Part shown: positions 22,335 through 34,953 of the stretch, piece after piece
How positions within the stretch are numbered: position 1 is the first letter of the stretch
Layout of the letters: every line of letters starts with the position of its first letter
DNA from: Larix kaempferi
Lineage: Eukaryota > Streptophyta > Pinopsida > Pinales > Pinaceae
Direction of reading: 5' to 3'
Assembly: GCA_027924585.1 (NCBI GenBank)
Contig: BSBM01000007.1
Location: forward strand, 10,135,501-10,199,500
Length of the DNA: 64,000 nucleotides
The notes under the pieces: generated by a model
Database searches by the model: none
What the model saw: the letters and a program-made list of their open reading frames with translations, nothing else
What the model was told of the DNA's origin: nothing
Made by a program: the position numbers and the translations under genes

Positions 22335-23578
22335 TCTGATGAAAAAGTATGTTGCTGCCTTCACCTGGAGCTATGAAGAGTTAAAGGAGTATGATACCTC
22401 AATAATCCAGCATTCCATCCCAATTCGGCTTGGAGAAAAACCTTTCAAATAGAAGTTGAGAAGAATAAATCCTAGGTTGGTACCAGTGGTAGAAAAGGAG
22501 ATCAAGAGGCTGTTCAATGCAAAGATTATTGTCACTTTGAGATTCTCTCAATGGGTGGCTAACCTAGTTCCTGTAAGAAAAAAGAATGTGGAAATTAGAA
22601 TTTGTATAGACTTCAGGAATTTGAACAGAGCATCCTTAAAGGACAATTACCCTCTGCCCAAAATGGAGCACATCCTACAGAAGGTAGTAGGGGCAGAAAT
22701 GATTTCTACAATGGATGGTTTCTCAGGGTATAATCAGATCAAAGTCAGTCCAGAAGATCAAGAAAAGACTACTTTCACCACTCCATGGGGTAATTCCATG
22801 TATGCTAAGATGCCTTTTGGATTGATGAATGTTGGAGCTACCTTTCAGAGAGCGATGGACATCACCTTTGCTGAAGAGAAAGATAAGTTTCTGGTGGTGT
22901 CCATGGATGATATAATAGTATATTCAAAGTCTGATGAAGAGCATCTCAAACACCTAGAACAGGTTTTTAAGAAGTGCATAAAATATGGTATCTCCCTCAA
23001 CTCAAAGAAATCCCACTTTGCTTTAGAAGAGGATAAACTCCTAGGACATATTGTTTCTAAGGAGGGTATTAAGATCGACCCTGAGAGGGTTAGTGCGATC
23101 CAGAAAGTTGGAGAACCCAGAAGTAAAAAGGAAGTGCAATCTTTTATTGGACAAGTGGGTTCTTTGAGAAGGTTCATACCTAGCTTTGTTGAGATTATGA
23201 TGAGCATTACCAATATGCTAAGAAAGGAAAACCAGATAAGGTGGACGGAGGAAAGAAGAGATTCTTTCAAGGGAATCAAAAATGCTATTTCTGAGGCCCC
23301 TGTATTAGCAAGCCCCGATTTTTCTAAAGATTTCCTGATTTTTTCCTATGCTTCTGAGCATATAGTAGCAAGAGTGTTGTTGCAGAAGAATGATTAGAAT
23401 GCAAAATAGCCAATTGATTTTTTCAGCAGATTATTGAGAGATGTAGAATTAAAATACGATATCATGGAGAAACAGGCTTATGCTTTAATCAAGTCATTGA
23501 AAGATTTCAGGGTCTATATTCTCCATTCACACATCATTGCCCATGTCCCAAATAGTGCAGTAAAAGGTATCCTCACCC
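22335..23578 (+). pseudogene. Element B reverse transcriptase and RT-linked RNase H
   Basis: Frame 1 after a shift near 22330. The lead-in has VAAFTWSYEELKEYDTS, a TAG at 22450, then open 22456-23397. RT motifs: WVANLVPVRKK, ICIDFRNLNRASLKDNYPLP, DGFSGYNQI, YAKMPFGLMNVGATFQRAM and catalytic SMDDIIVYS (Tyr of YMDD replaced by Ser). The connection ends with LLGHIVSKEGIKIDPER. The RT-linked RNase H follows (APVLASPDFSKDFLIFSYAS), where the first catalytic Asp position reads Tyr, then stops at 23395 and 23407. It continues PIDFFSRLLRDVELKYDIME before C1 breaks it. This identifies B as Ty3/gypsy, Tat-like. Confidence 0.88.
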
Positions 23579-25195
23579 TGTAATGTCCCCATTTTAACTC
23601 CCTTTGTATTAAATCGTACATGATGTAAATCTTGTAATTTAATCATGGTGAGGAACTCAAGGCCAAGGCTCCAACATTGATTTAGCATTTCATGTATCGA
23701 CAATTAAAAATAGATGCCTATGGTTCTTGTGCTAGATAGGCACAATGTAAATAAGACATCATGTAAATACAAATTTTAATGAAAATACCCACAACTAGCT
23801 ATGCAATGCAACAAAGAGATGGGGGAATGATTCTACAAGGAATAGGGAGGAAAATTATTCAAACCCTTGAGCCAATGGTGTTAATCCATGTGTCAATGAG
23901 AAAACCCATAAACCACCAACTACCCATTTTGGGTTATGGACCCAATCATTTAATTCTTCCAGAAATTGGTTGAGGTAGTTAATGCCTTGGGAATGAATAG
24001 GTATGGCAGCCAATTTCGTGCATGGGCAAGCCATCAACCTGGAAATTCATGTTTTTGCTTCTTGGGCAAGAAAACACCCATGAAATGGTGCCCAAAGCCA
24101 TTCTAAACCCATAGTCTTTCCTCTCTCACACAGTCTGAACTACTAGGTCTTTCCTCTTCACATTTTTACCATTTTTCCTGCATTTTCCATGGATGGGAGC
24201 TCGTTTTTGTGTTACACAATGGTTGGGAGAAGAGGACCATGATTTGGGACTGTTATGGAGGCCGTTTTTGCCCCAGAATGTCCATGGACATTTTTCTAAA
24301 AATAGATTTGGCTTCCTAGGGATATTCCCCATGTTCTAGTTTCGTTTTTAGGTTTCCCAAGTTTTTCTGAAGCTAATGAAAACCCCATCTTTAGGAATCT
24401 CACTGTAAAAACGTTTCTTCATGCCCAACACTTATACTTTTGCTGTTATGTGCATCCCTATTTTGATTTGAATCTGTGAGCAAGATACTTGGACTGGTAG
24501 TGGACAGAATTGGCTTGATAAACCTAGTGGAGGGAGTAACCTCTTAAGAAGATCAAGAGGGCTTTGGCTACTTTTCTATGCACACCTTGAGAGAACTAGA
24601 AAGGAAGGTATGGCTTGAGGGACTGTGTGGAAATGAAGAGAATACTTCCTTTTGTTGGGTGTGTAGGAATTGTGAGTGCCAAGCTGAATAGATCTGGGAG
24701 AGGTATCCTTAGCTCTGTGGTTGAGCTCATTAGCTTAGCAATTCTTCCTTTCCATTTCCTAGCAGCCTGATAAACCCAATTGTAGATTGGCTTGGCTCAT
24801 CTTGGTGTATGCTTGGCTATGTGTGAGTCTATTGTTCCCTGGTTCCTTGTAGTAATCATGCCCAGCTCGGGGGTGGCAGTTTTATCAAGAGGTTGATAAG
24901 CACAACTGGCCTATGGTTGGGTGGAACGTTGCAGATGCATAGCTAGTTTCTTGGGACTACTCTGTTAAGATAAGTATTCTCTTGTGTTAACTTTGCAATT
25001 ATTATTTGATGAATATCTTGAATGTATGATGGATGTGTTATTGATATTATTTTCGCTGTGTTTTCTTATCATTATACATTTCCATATGATCTTTTATATT
25101 ATGTGAATGCTTAGTACAAAGTAAATGGGGCTAGATGCCCGATTTTAGCACCATGTCCTCTCCATCATGCTAGTATGATGGGAGGGGACATTACA
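23579..25195. mobile_element. C1: solo-LTR-like insertion with 12-bp inverted termini
   Basis: Begins TGTAATGTCCCC and ends GGGGACATTACA (perfect 12-bp inverted repeat, TG...CA ends), flanked by a perfect 5-bp duplication CACCC (23574-23578, 25196-25200). Excising it rejoins B's frame. No coding content. Clearly related to C2 (34954-36260) in internal blocks such as CATGCCCAGCTCGGGGGTGG. Most likely a solo LTR of a gypsy element. Confidence 0.8.
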
Positions 25196-25200
25196 CACCC

Positions 25201-26661
25201 AGGCTTATCCAGAAGGAAGAAGAGAAAAATGGATCGCTGTGCTTCTATAATACGACCTCGAAATAAAGCCTACCAAACTAATAAAGGGGCAAGGGTTATC
25301 AAAATTGATGACCAAAGCTAACTATGACTCTTTGTAACTAAATTTTTTTTCAAGACTCTTTATGTCAGCTAGACGTAGGATTACAAATAAATCCCAAATT
25401 TTCTGCATCTCCCTAGTACTCTGACAATGTTTATGTATTGCAAAATCTACAGGCTCCAGCAGGATTAAGTAAGAGCAGGGCCAGAGCTGTAAAATTAAAG
25501 GCTGCAAAATACTATATCATGAATCAGTTCTTGTACTGGAAGGATCCTGGAGGTGTACTGCTAAATTTCCTATTAGAGGAAGAAGCCAAACATACTAAGA
25601 GGGAGTTTCATAAGGGGGATTGTGGTGGTCACCATTCTTGGAAGCTCACAGTGAACAAGATCCTGAGATCTGGTCTCTATTGGCCCACCATGTTCACAGA
25701 TGTGTATAAAGAAATAGTAACCTATCACCAATGTCAAATTTTTGAAGGAAAGAGGAAATTCGTATCACTACCCCTTCACCCAGTAATAGTAGAAGCTCCT
25801 TTTCACCAATGGGGACTAGACTTCATTGGGGATATAAACCCTAACTCTTCTGGGTAGCACAGGTGGATATTGACAACCATGGATTATTTCACTAAGTGTA
25901 TAGAAGCTATACCTACCAGGAATGCAATAGAAAATGTTATTATGGAATTTCTGGAGGATAACATCCTATCTAGGTTTGGCTGCCCCAAAAGGATTGTGAC
26001 TGATAATGCGCCTGCATTTTGTTCTAAGAAGATGGTCAATTTTTTCCACAAATATCATATCAGTCTGAACCACTCTACAACCTATTACCCCCAAGGAAAC
26101 GGTCTGGCAGAATCCTCCAATAAAAGCTTAGTAAAGATCATAAAGAAATTATTGGAAGAGAATAAGAGGGCATGGCACACTAAGCTGAAGTATGCCCTGT
26201 GGGTTGATAGAATAAGCACTAAAAGGGCCATTGGAATGTCTCCATTCCAGTTGGTGTATGGAGCTGAAGTGTTATTTCTAGCTTCTTTGGGGTTACCATT
26301 TATGAGGTTGCTGCAATGGTTAGAAGAAGAACCGAATCATATGCAAAGGAGAGTGAACCAGATAATTGAGTTAAATGAGTTGAGAACTAAATCCTATGAC
26401 AGAGTACAAGGACACCAGGAAAAGATGAAAGAGGCATTTGATAAGAAAACCAAGGAAGATAAATTTCAGGTGAATGACCTGGTTCTGAAATGGGATTTCC
26501 CAAGAGAAGATAGACAGGGTAAATTTGACCACATGTGGATGGGTCCATACATCATTGTTGCACCTAGAGGAACCAACTCTTTTATATTGGAAGAGCAAGA
26601 TGGGTTTGCCTAGTCAGGAGGACCAGTCAATGGCATATTTTTAAAGCATTATCTGTCCTAG
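25201..26661 (+). pseudogene. Element B RNase H end and integrase
   Basis: The first 240 bp carry decayed sequence after RNase H. Open frame 25438-25857 has the integrase zinc-binding region: FHKGDCGGHHSWK supplies the His residues, but the first Cys of the CX2C pair reads Tyr (TYHQCQIF). After a TAG (25855) frame 25870-26613 gives the catalytic core with WGLDFIGD (Asp), VTDNAPAF (Asp) and NGLAESSNKS (Glu), the D,D-35-E triad. The core ends near SPFQLVYGAEVLF, and a C-terminal domain includes VNDLVLKWDF and KFDHMWMGPYII. A final TAG at 26659 is a plausible natural end, after KHYLS. Integrase inserts the cDNA in the nucleus. Confidence 0.87.
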
Positions 26662-27001
26662 ATGAGCCAGGTAATTCATGTACCATAGCTTTTACATATT
26701 TTTCCTTTTTTCAGTTGTTTGAAGGTTTAACGGCTAATAAGAAGACTTGAAGCCCGAAGTGAAGGCCCTAAGTGAAGGCCCTAAGGTCTAAAAGGGGAGG
26801 CCATGCAATTTTTGTTTTCTTTTTTGTTTTTCTCTAAGTATTCTACCCGGAGGCGAAGGTAAGCGCAGTTCCCAGCGTCAGGTTCTGAGAAAAAATTTTA
26901 GTCTAAGGCCACAAGGAAAACTGCCCAATGGATCAGGCACTTAGTCTACGGAGTTCTTTGCTACCTCGCAGGGAGGATAGCATCCCTGAGTTGGAGCTAG
27001 T
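26662..27001 (+). other. Element B 3' untranslated region and pre-LTR block
   Basis: Non-coding, with a short direct repeat (GTGAAGGCCCTAA twice near 26759-26782) and an AAAAGGGGAGG purine stretch. The last 80 bp match the block before A's 3' LTR. Confidence 0.65.
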
Positions 27002-30000
27002 TGTTAACACCTGATTTTTACACCTCAAAAATATCAAGTGTGAAAGGAATAAGGTTGGAGAAACATACTTGATAAAGGCTTGAAGCCCCAGTCTTCCTCC
27101 ATGCTTGAGGGATAGAATAGGGAAAATTAATATATAAAGGGTTAAGAAGGAATACCCCATAAGAAATTTCATTAAGAAGTATGTGAAGGAGGCTTCTAAG
27201 CGAATAAATAACCCCAAATTCCTAAGTCCGACAGCCTAAATCATTTCAAGTACTAAGTCTCGACAAGAGAACCATCGTAGATGCAAAGCAAAGCCAAATC
27301 CATGGTCTAAGATTCATCTCGTTGAGAAGCTACACAATGGATAACCAAAAAGGTGGTAGCGATAGATGATACCACGGGATCAATGGGAGATGGGGGGATC
27401 GTATCGAGAAGAAAAGTGATAAACAAAACCACCACAAAGGCGCAAGATACCGGGGTGGTAGATGAATAAATCAATCCATGGTGCAGAGAGTGGGTAGCCT
27501 AGATCAACGGTGTGGAGATGAAGGAAGATGCACGAAAGAACGGACAGTGGGACCCGTCATCGGGGAAAGGTTGAACATTAAATGTGTTGCTCATCTCCAC
27601 TGTAGATACAAAGTGAAGCAAGATCCATGGTCCAAGATTAATCTCGTGAGAAGTAGCATGATAGATACCTAAGAAGGTGGTCGTGATGGATAAAACCATT
27701 GGACAGGTGTCAACGCCACAGGTGATCGCGGAGAAGGGAAGTGGTATCTAAAACCGCTATAGGGAAACATCGATGATGCTTCGTCGATAAGTGCTAACAG
27801 TGGAATGACACAGAGTGGGTCCTACCTAGGATCCGATGGAGGATAGGCAGAAAAGTCACATCAGAAGATTAAATAAAGGGTCTAGATCCAACGACCGAAA
27901 ATCACACGTGAAAAATCAACGGCTGGGATCGTCGGACAAGTGGCAGATAAGACCGATGGTTAAGTAAAGAATATTTATATATAAAACCCTCAATGGGTGT
28001 TGTAGACATTTGTTTATTTGGAAAAATGTCAAAGTCTGGAAGCTTCTCGACAGGTGGGAGATGGCGAGGGAAACGAGGCTTTCGACAGAAGCATTCAAGA
28101 GGATTTGTTCGCAATAGGTAGGCACTTCCGAGTGAGACTTGTCAGTAAAGTAGATAATTCAGTAGAATCATGGAAGAAGGTTCTGTCGTGAGCACAAGTA
28201 GAGTTAGGAATTCCATGGCAGATAAGGATAGTAATATCTCTGAACGCAGTTACCCGACTGCCCGTGATTGACCCTTTCTGAGGCCTGTCTAAACGGAAAG
28301 GGTTTTTTCTAGAAAAGTGATGTTCTAATGCCGATGCAGGAATTCCATGGATGGTCGCCAAGCAGTTGGGTCGAAACACGAAAGTCATGCAGTCACACCC
28401 TAACAGGGAAGTCTCCGGAAGACCCTGTATCATTTTCGGCCCAGGCTATAATGGCCTATGAAGAAGCTATCCTTCAATACCTCGACTTTGTGGGCCCAGA
28501 GGTCATCTCAGGAATAACAGTGGCTGCCTTGTTTCACCGAAGTTCGTCCAAAGGTCGTTGGGCCTTTGTAATTCCTTGCCACGGACCCGACCTGGGCGTT
28601 AGTGATAATTTACACAACTTCTGGAACATCCAAAGTAGTGTTTGATCTTTCCGAAAACATAGGTGGGTCGAGATTAAACCCAAATATGGGAGAATTTCTG
28701 GCTAAAGGTATCCTTCCACTGGTAACATTTTTTCCTAGTATTAATAGCTTCTGGCCCAATTTTTGGATAAAGGGGAAGGGTTGGAACAAGCAGGCAGAGA
28801 AGATCTAGATCCCAACCTTACTAAGATGAAGACTGAAGTTTTCAAAGGTTTATAGGCATCACAAAGGTGCTGGATGCTTATGACTGAGAAGTTGGTAAAC
28901 AGGAGGAGACCAGAGAAAGTTTGTAAAGGAGAAGTGAAAAGAGAAAAAGTCCCTTGCGTAGATTGGAGGTCAGCTCAGAAGATGATAGAGGTAATGTGAC
29001 CCACATCTTTCAGAGTGTGTGGGAAAGCATGATATTAAGTGTTGTCACACGAGAGACGTCGGAAGGAAGGACCCACAAAGCCGAGTGATATCCTAGAGGA
29101 TTATTGGTATGATGGAAGGCACTTTTTGCAGCATCATTGGCTACGCCGTCTATCTGGGGCGACATCACTAAGCATGCGGAAGATGCCGTCATCATCATAG
29201 TAGTTATGGATAAGGTTTTGACATCTTTTATCTACATTTGGTACAACAGAAAGATGGTGCACCTGGAAGTTCGACCATCTTCTTGGTTACTATTGGCTCA
29301 TGGAGAAAAGGTGAAAAGGTGAGGTGGTATTCATGCCAGAACAAGTGTGGGATGAGATGGAGGAAAATTCTACTCATCCACCTCTTATAGTATTTGACCT
29401 CATAGAATCCAGTTCTGCCAACGAAGACGAGCAGCCTGATGGACAACAAGTGTCCAAAGAAAACTGACAAAGAACGAAGAAGGAGAAACACGAAATCAAG
29501 CAGAGCAGCCAACTGGGTGCAGAAATAGTTAATGATTTTGTACTCTCCACTAAGGAAGCGACACCTATCCTACCAAAGGGTGCATCAAAGGCCAACGGCT
29601 CATTGAAAGTGGAATATTTATTTGACTCGCAAGGTCATTTGCGAATCCAGGGTTAAAACAATCCTCTGTCTATAATATTCAGTTCCTTATCTTAATCAGT
29701 TTGCTTGAGACATGACTCATATGTGATATTTTTTGAGGCGGCTAAATGGATACCCAACTAGAGATTTTATACTTACTATGTTTACTTTACTATGATGTCA
29801 AATTCCATTCAGTAATAATACTGGAAAATGTAAAAAATAGTTAGGATGGCTCTACCTGTTTTTTGTTTGAAAACAGTTACAGCAAACGAATTTTTGATGA
29901 GATGGCATATGGTTGTAACTAATTTTTGTTTTGAAGGAGCTGAGCCTAGAGCTCGAATATATCTATATATACATTTGTAATCGAAAGCACAAGGGTTTGA

Positions 30001-30751
30001 AATCTTATGAAAAAGCTATTTGTGTTTTGATGATCAGTTTGTAAGACTTTTTCTTTGAGTGGTTTAATAGAAATTGCAGAGCTAAAGCCTGCGTTTTGAC
30101 AAGGATTCTTGTGTAATCAGTCTGGTAGTATGTACCTTTCTTTTCCCATGTGCAAATTCGTTTTCCCTCCTTGTTATTCCATTCTTTATTATTTCCTTCA
30201 TGCTTGGATCAGGGTAACAGTTAAGTAGAATTCATAGAGATTATGCTCTTCTTAGCTCATTCCAAGTATTTCACACAATATATTCTGCTAAAGTTGATGT
30301 AGGATTCATCCTTGTTAGATGCCTTACATTGATGGATTGTTTCTTTTCTCTTTTGTTCCACAAATTAAAGCTCTTTGAATACTAGCTGCTTGCTACCTCA
30401 CCATTGTGAATGCATTTGTAGAATCTTTGTGAATATTGCTTTCAGAACTTGTTAAATGTGACTCCATCACCCAAATGAAATTCATGTGATTTCAACCAAA
30501 TATTTCTTGAATCCTTTTCGTTCCTAAACAGAAATCTGGTCTTTTGTATAATTGTTGTAATTGAATATCTTAGCCCTGAATGCTAGTGTTCCTTTTTCAT
30601 TATTGACAATATTGATTATTCCAATCCTTTCACGAGATTGTAGAGAGAGCCCTCTCTGTTTATGTTTGATCAGAAGCGTAAACCAAAGATTGGTTAGCAG
30701 TTACCTGATATTACCCTCTTTCAGCCTTGGGGGTCAGTTTTGGTGTTAACA
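27002..30751 (+). mobile_element. Element B 3' LTR (3,750 bp)
   Basis: Matches the 5' LTR throughout: TGTTAACACCTG start, TATA-like box at 27976, decayed ORF, core promoter at 29941-29974, end GGTGTTAACA at 30751. Differences are mostly single substitutions and short indels. Confidence 0.9.
28140..29655 (+). pseudogene. Decayed ORF inside B's 3' LTR, second copy
   Basis: Same pieces as at 16200-17745. Frame 28328-28645 holds SSSKGRWAFVIPCHGPD, 28602-28808 holds INSFWPNFWIKGKGW, then the basic MLMTEKLVNRR block and the acidic tail with EQPDGQQVSKEN. Here the tail reads through positions where the 5' copy has stops (29430-29450). The two copies therefore decayed independently from a better ORF. 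Confidence 0.5.
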
Positions 30752-31518
30752 ACATCTATAAATTCATTGTAATTGAAAACATCCAGGTTGAAAACTTTTT
30801 GAAACTTTGCATTGTTCTGTAATATGCTTATGAGCTGTTTTTAATAAAGTTTTGCAGAGCCGAGCCGATGTTTTTCAAGGATTCTTGTGTAATTGGTAAT
30901 GTAGTCTATTCTTTCTTCTTCTCTTGTGAATTGTGTATCTTTCATTATTATTTCTAGTCTATAATATCTCTTCATACTTGGTGCAGTGTTGTAGTTAAGC
31001 ATAATTCATATAAATTATGCTTTGTTTATCTCATTCCAAGTATTGCACAAATGATTTCTACTAAATTTGGTACAAGATTCATTATTGTATGCCTTGTATC
31101 GATGGATTGTTTCTTTCTCTTTTGTTTCACCAATTAAAATCACTTTGACTACAAGTTGTTCGCTACCTTGCCCCTGTTTAAATGCATTCGCAAAGCATTT
31201 GTAAATAGATGTTCAGAGTTTGTTTAACGTGACTCCATTTCCCAATATAGATTCATATGTTTCAACCAAAACTGCGTTTAAATCATTTTGTTCCAGCAGA
31301 AATATGATCTTCTGTGTATGTTGTAATTGAATATCTTGAATGATGAATGCTTGTGTACATTTTCATTGTTGATGCCTTTGATTATTTCCAGTTTTCATGA
31401 TTTTATAGAGAGATCCCTCTCTGTTTGTGTTGGTTCAGTAGCACGAGCTAAAGATTGGTTAGTGGTTACCCTGAATTTCCTTCTCACACAACCTTGGGTG
31501 TTAATTCGGGTGTTAACA

Positions 31519-33200
31519 TTAGTCTTATGGCTGGTGTCCTCTAGTTGTACATATATCGTACCATGGTGCTTGGTTTTGATTCAGTGGATTTGGTGCTCCA
31601 TTGTTAAGGTATTCTGAAAATAAGGGACAGTGCTCTCTGATGTGTCCTTCGCCTCTGCATCCTATACACTAGACTTCTTTTCTTTGTTCTTTACCCTTAT
31701 TCATGTCCTGCAACTGTAATGTCAAGGTAGCTAGCTGGGTCTATATTTGAGACATTCCAATGCTACTTTATCCTATAGGTGAAGCTTCTAATTTCATCGC
31801 GATCTCCAAGTATTTTGCCTACGAAGCCACCTTCTGCTGCATCAACAACAGTCTGATATGGGGCAACAATGCAGCTATAAACCACTCTTGGTGTTTTTGT
31901 GGTGCTATGAAAAAACTAACCTGGTCCAACAATGTCTTAAACTTTTGGTCAAATTCCCAGATTGTCTCATTAGGTTTTTGCTTAATTTCCTCCAATTCTA
32001 TTCTACATTGGCATTCTGACTTCGGTTTCTTGAACTCACTCAATAGTACATCCTTAATATCCACTAAGGTTCTTTGATGTCCCTGAGTATATTTCATGAA
32101 CCAATTCAAGGCTCTTTCTCTAAATGTAGTGACGATCTGTGCTTGCTTCACAACATCATCCTGAACTTGCTTGACACTCCAGATGGCTTCCCATAGAAAC
32201 CAATGTTGCTTAGGGTTCTCTAGACCCATTCCCTTAAATATCGACATCTTAATATCATCGGTCATCCTCCTTCTAGGTGGTATAGTAGTATTCTACACAG
32301 TGTTCTGAGTGGTGTTAGGGATGTTACTGTGGGGAATGTTCTGAATCAAAATATTCTGAGTTGGAATGGTCTGAGTACTTACTCTCGCTGTGTTACTAGT
32401 ATTGATGCTCTGAGGATTAGGAATATTAACAACTGGAAGGTTCTAAACTCGTGGGTTCTGTGAAATGGGAGGCGCGGTGTTCACAACCAGTGGGTTCTAT
32501 GGAGTAATAGGCTGATAGGTGGGTGATGGAGGTGCATTCTGGCTATCATTCTTAGCCTCTAAGTCAATGTCGATGTGGAGTCCATGTTCACTGGAAGTCT
32601 TCTTAGTAGTATATTTATATCTTTTTCCACTTCTCAAGTTGTGTGTATCTTCGTCAAAATCACTATATATGCTATTGACCATTACAGATTCAAAATCTTC
32701 TAGGAATTTTACTGCATTCTTAAAACTCTTTTCTCAGCTAAAAGCATTTTAATCTATAGACTCAGATTTTTTAGGTACTTACCTCTGAAACCTTTGAAAA
32801 GTTCTTCTTCTGCTACGCTATAGGACTTTAGCATGTCCACCATGAACTCTGTTACGAAGCCTTCTAGTATGCTGTCAACCCAAAAATCGACTACTCGTGA
32901 GAGTGGGCTATCTATTTCTGTAAGCCTCTAAATGAGGTCTGGAGTCCACTCGGTCGGTACTCCTTCTCGTAAAAAATAGTTCTTTCATTCTGCGAGTCTT
33001 GACAACCATGCTTGCAACTCATTTCCAAAGGATTCCCAGAAGATTTCATGAATATCCTTCCATAGGTATTTATTTAACCAATCTACATCGGATAGATGAG
33101 GATGTCTATTCTCCATTCTGGCAAAATCTCTTTTTGTCTTATTGCACCAATCCTAGATTTCTTTCTTATCTGGATGCCAATTTTCAGTGCCGGTACTCAT
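31519..33200 (-). pseudogene. Element F Gag, interrupted by element A
   Basis: Minus strand. N-terminal part starts ATG 33200-33198 (MSTGTENWHPDKKEI), with an in-frame TAG 16 codons in. After a frame change near 32780 a long frame runs to the A border. It has a proline/Thr-rich spacer (about 32500-32290) and a capsid domain from MTDDIKMSIFKGMGLENPKQ through RERALNWFMKYTQG. A CCHC knuckle CIGCRGEGHIREHC follows, then the sequence is cut at 31518. Stops are mostly TAG/TAA/TGA compatible with CAG/CAA/CGA. Gypsy-type Gag by capsid pattern. No protease is left, since A inserted here and its other flank is lost. Confidence 0.75.
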
Positions 33201-34953
33201 CACCACTTCAAGCGCGGAAAAGGAACCATTTGTTGGCTTGTGTAACTATTCTTGAGGTTTTATATAAAGACCAGGTTCTGCGCGGTTCGAGGAACCAAAA
33301 AAAACCCTTTTCATCGGCCCTTTCGGCAACAATCTGCGAACAGACTGAGGTCTCACCTGAGGTGAAGTAATGGTGGGGTTGTGGAATCAAGTTTCCACAA
33401 CCAGGTGATGAGTGTTTAAGCAAATTTGTGAGTAGCGCTCAATGGGACTCGCACTGCGGACTTCAGACTACGCAAAGTTCCACTTCTTCATGACGAACAC
33501 TTAGGCTATCGTGCATCCGGGGACTGCGTGATGTGGGGAAACTACGTGATGAAAGGACATCACCACAAAGACTACACTTCCTCTCAATACTTATGCCACT
33601 TCAATGGATATTACTTAATGTAACAAGATGCATTCAACAAGCATAATAGACGGAACTTTGCAACCTTATACACTATAACAAGCACAATATCACTGCGCAC
33701 TTCTGGTGCTGTGCTAAGTGTTTATCTGACTAGTTCATGCATTCCTCTAACTGTGAATTACTGGTGCATCCGACATTCATTCATACATGTGATTACTTAA
33801 CATATTATTCCCATCTCTATCTTTGTGGTGAATACATATAAAATCAACAATTCATGCATTCATAAATTGAATCTCAACAATTCACATAAGCAAATACACA
33901 GATATAAAAGCATACAATCACTCACACAACACGGTATTTAACGTGGTTCACCCCCAGGATGGGAGCTACATCCATAGGAACTGTTGTTGTATTATCTTTG
34001 GGAAGGGTACAACAGTTCCAGTCTATGCACTCAATTGTAGACTCTCTTCTCTCTCTGTAGGTCTCTGCGCACGCAGTTGCAGAGCCTGTACAATCTTCTC
34101 TCAATAGAGATCAATGTTCAACAATAAAGATTAAAAATTCATGAATAGAAGATTAACCATTTCCCTTACAAAATGTGCCCTTAGGTCATGTCTTTACAAT
34201 CAAACGGGCCAAGAAACCTAAGGTTACCAAACAAACATGGTTTATTCTCTAACCAAGACTGCTAGGCTTTGATAGCGACTTCTCCATCATGGCCATCCTC
34301 TGCGAGTGGTCACATTGCTTTCATCCTGCCCCATCGAACGCATGTCAACTGTTGCTTTCATCCTGTTGTTTCTTCTCTAATGGCTTTGTGCGGTCGGTTC
34401 ACGTCGTGTGACCAGTCGCTTTCCTTCCGCACCACTCTTTACCTTCCTGCTAAGAATCATGGAGTGCTTCAAGAAAATAGGTCGCTTTCGTAGCTTGACC
34501 TTCCCTTCATTCTTTACCCAAAATAGTTTCCCTATTGGCACTTCGCGCAACCAGATCTCAGCTACATGGTTCCCATCCTGCCAATAATGCGCTGCACTCA
34601 ATTTCCCAGCTTCCAAAACCGTTTTACCAAAAATGCCTTCACCTGAGGTGCACTATAACTTAGCAGCTCTAAAACTAACTTGTACCAAAAATGCCTTACT
34701 TGGGATAGGCCCAACAGTCACTTTCCACATCTGTGCATCACCACGGTTACAAAAACCTGATTCTGTAACCAACCATCTTTACTTTGGGTGAGACTTCATC
34801 CTATTTGCATGTTAATGCCGAAAGGGCCAGTAAAAGGGGTATTTTGTTGGGGATACAAGAACTACACAAAAATCAGGTCATCCCAGCGTAGTCCAAAACT
34901 TGGATAACTTATACAGACATGGGAGGATTCTTTTTATAGCATCCCATGGGTAC
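33201..34953 (-). mobile_element. Probable leader and 5' LTR region of element F
   Basis: On the minus strand the segment around 33990-33920 reads like the R/U5 of plant LTRs (GGGTGAACCACGTTAAAT). It lies 5' of the F Gag start. I could not fix LTR borders or a convincing PBS. No gene otherwise. Confidence 0.35.

Larger units (their letters stand above)
15072..30751 (+). mobile_element. Element B: 15.7-kb Tat-like Ty3/gypsy retrotransposon, complete but decayed
   Basis: Two matching LTRs (15072-18848 and 27002-30751), tRNA-Asp-type PBS, gag, protease, extra RNase H, RT, RNase H, integrase and 5-bp target duplication. The internal region of about 8.2 kb includes the 1.6-kb insertion C1. Frameshifts and stops kill every ORF. 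In the first 258 aligned LTR bases I count about 18 differences (about 7%), implying an old insertion. It interrupts A's 3' LTR exactly between the conserved inverted repeat and the TATA box. Confidence 0.9.
5188..31518 (+). mobile_element. Element A: gag-only gypsy-type retrotransposon with giant ORF-bearing LTRs
   Basis: The 5' LTR is a 2.86-kb remnant (5188-8042), then PBS, a gag-like ORF, and a 3' LTR starting at 10533. The 3' LTR is interrupted by element B and resumes to 31518. Removing B gives an LTR of about 5.3 kb and an internal region of only about 2.5 kb. No protease, RT or integrase is present. The identification of both LTRs rests on long direct homology (5188-8042 against 12760-15071 plus 30757-31518) and on the PBS and pre-LTR block in the right places. 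The right flank is the gag of element F; the left flank is lost. Confidence 0.82.
10533..31518 (+). mobile_element. Element A 3' LTR, split by element B
   Basis: Begins TGTTAGCACTC at 10533, runs to 15071, is interrupted by B (15072-30751) and a 5-bp duplication, and resumes at 30757 to end GGTGTTAACA at 31518. Reassembled length is about 5.3 kb, very large for a plant LTR. The order is about 920 bp of upstream sequence with a TATA-like box, a 3.3-kb decayed ORF, then core promoter, R and U5. Confidence 0.8.

Noticed and set aside
32742-32790. GGTAAGT splice-donor-like site at the frame change in F gag (minus strand)
   Set aside because: The only nearby AG acceptors would give introns under 50 nt, too short for plants; a frameshift is simpler.
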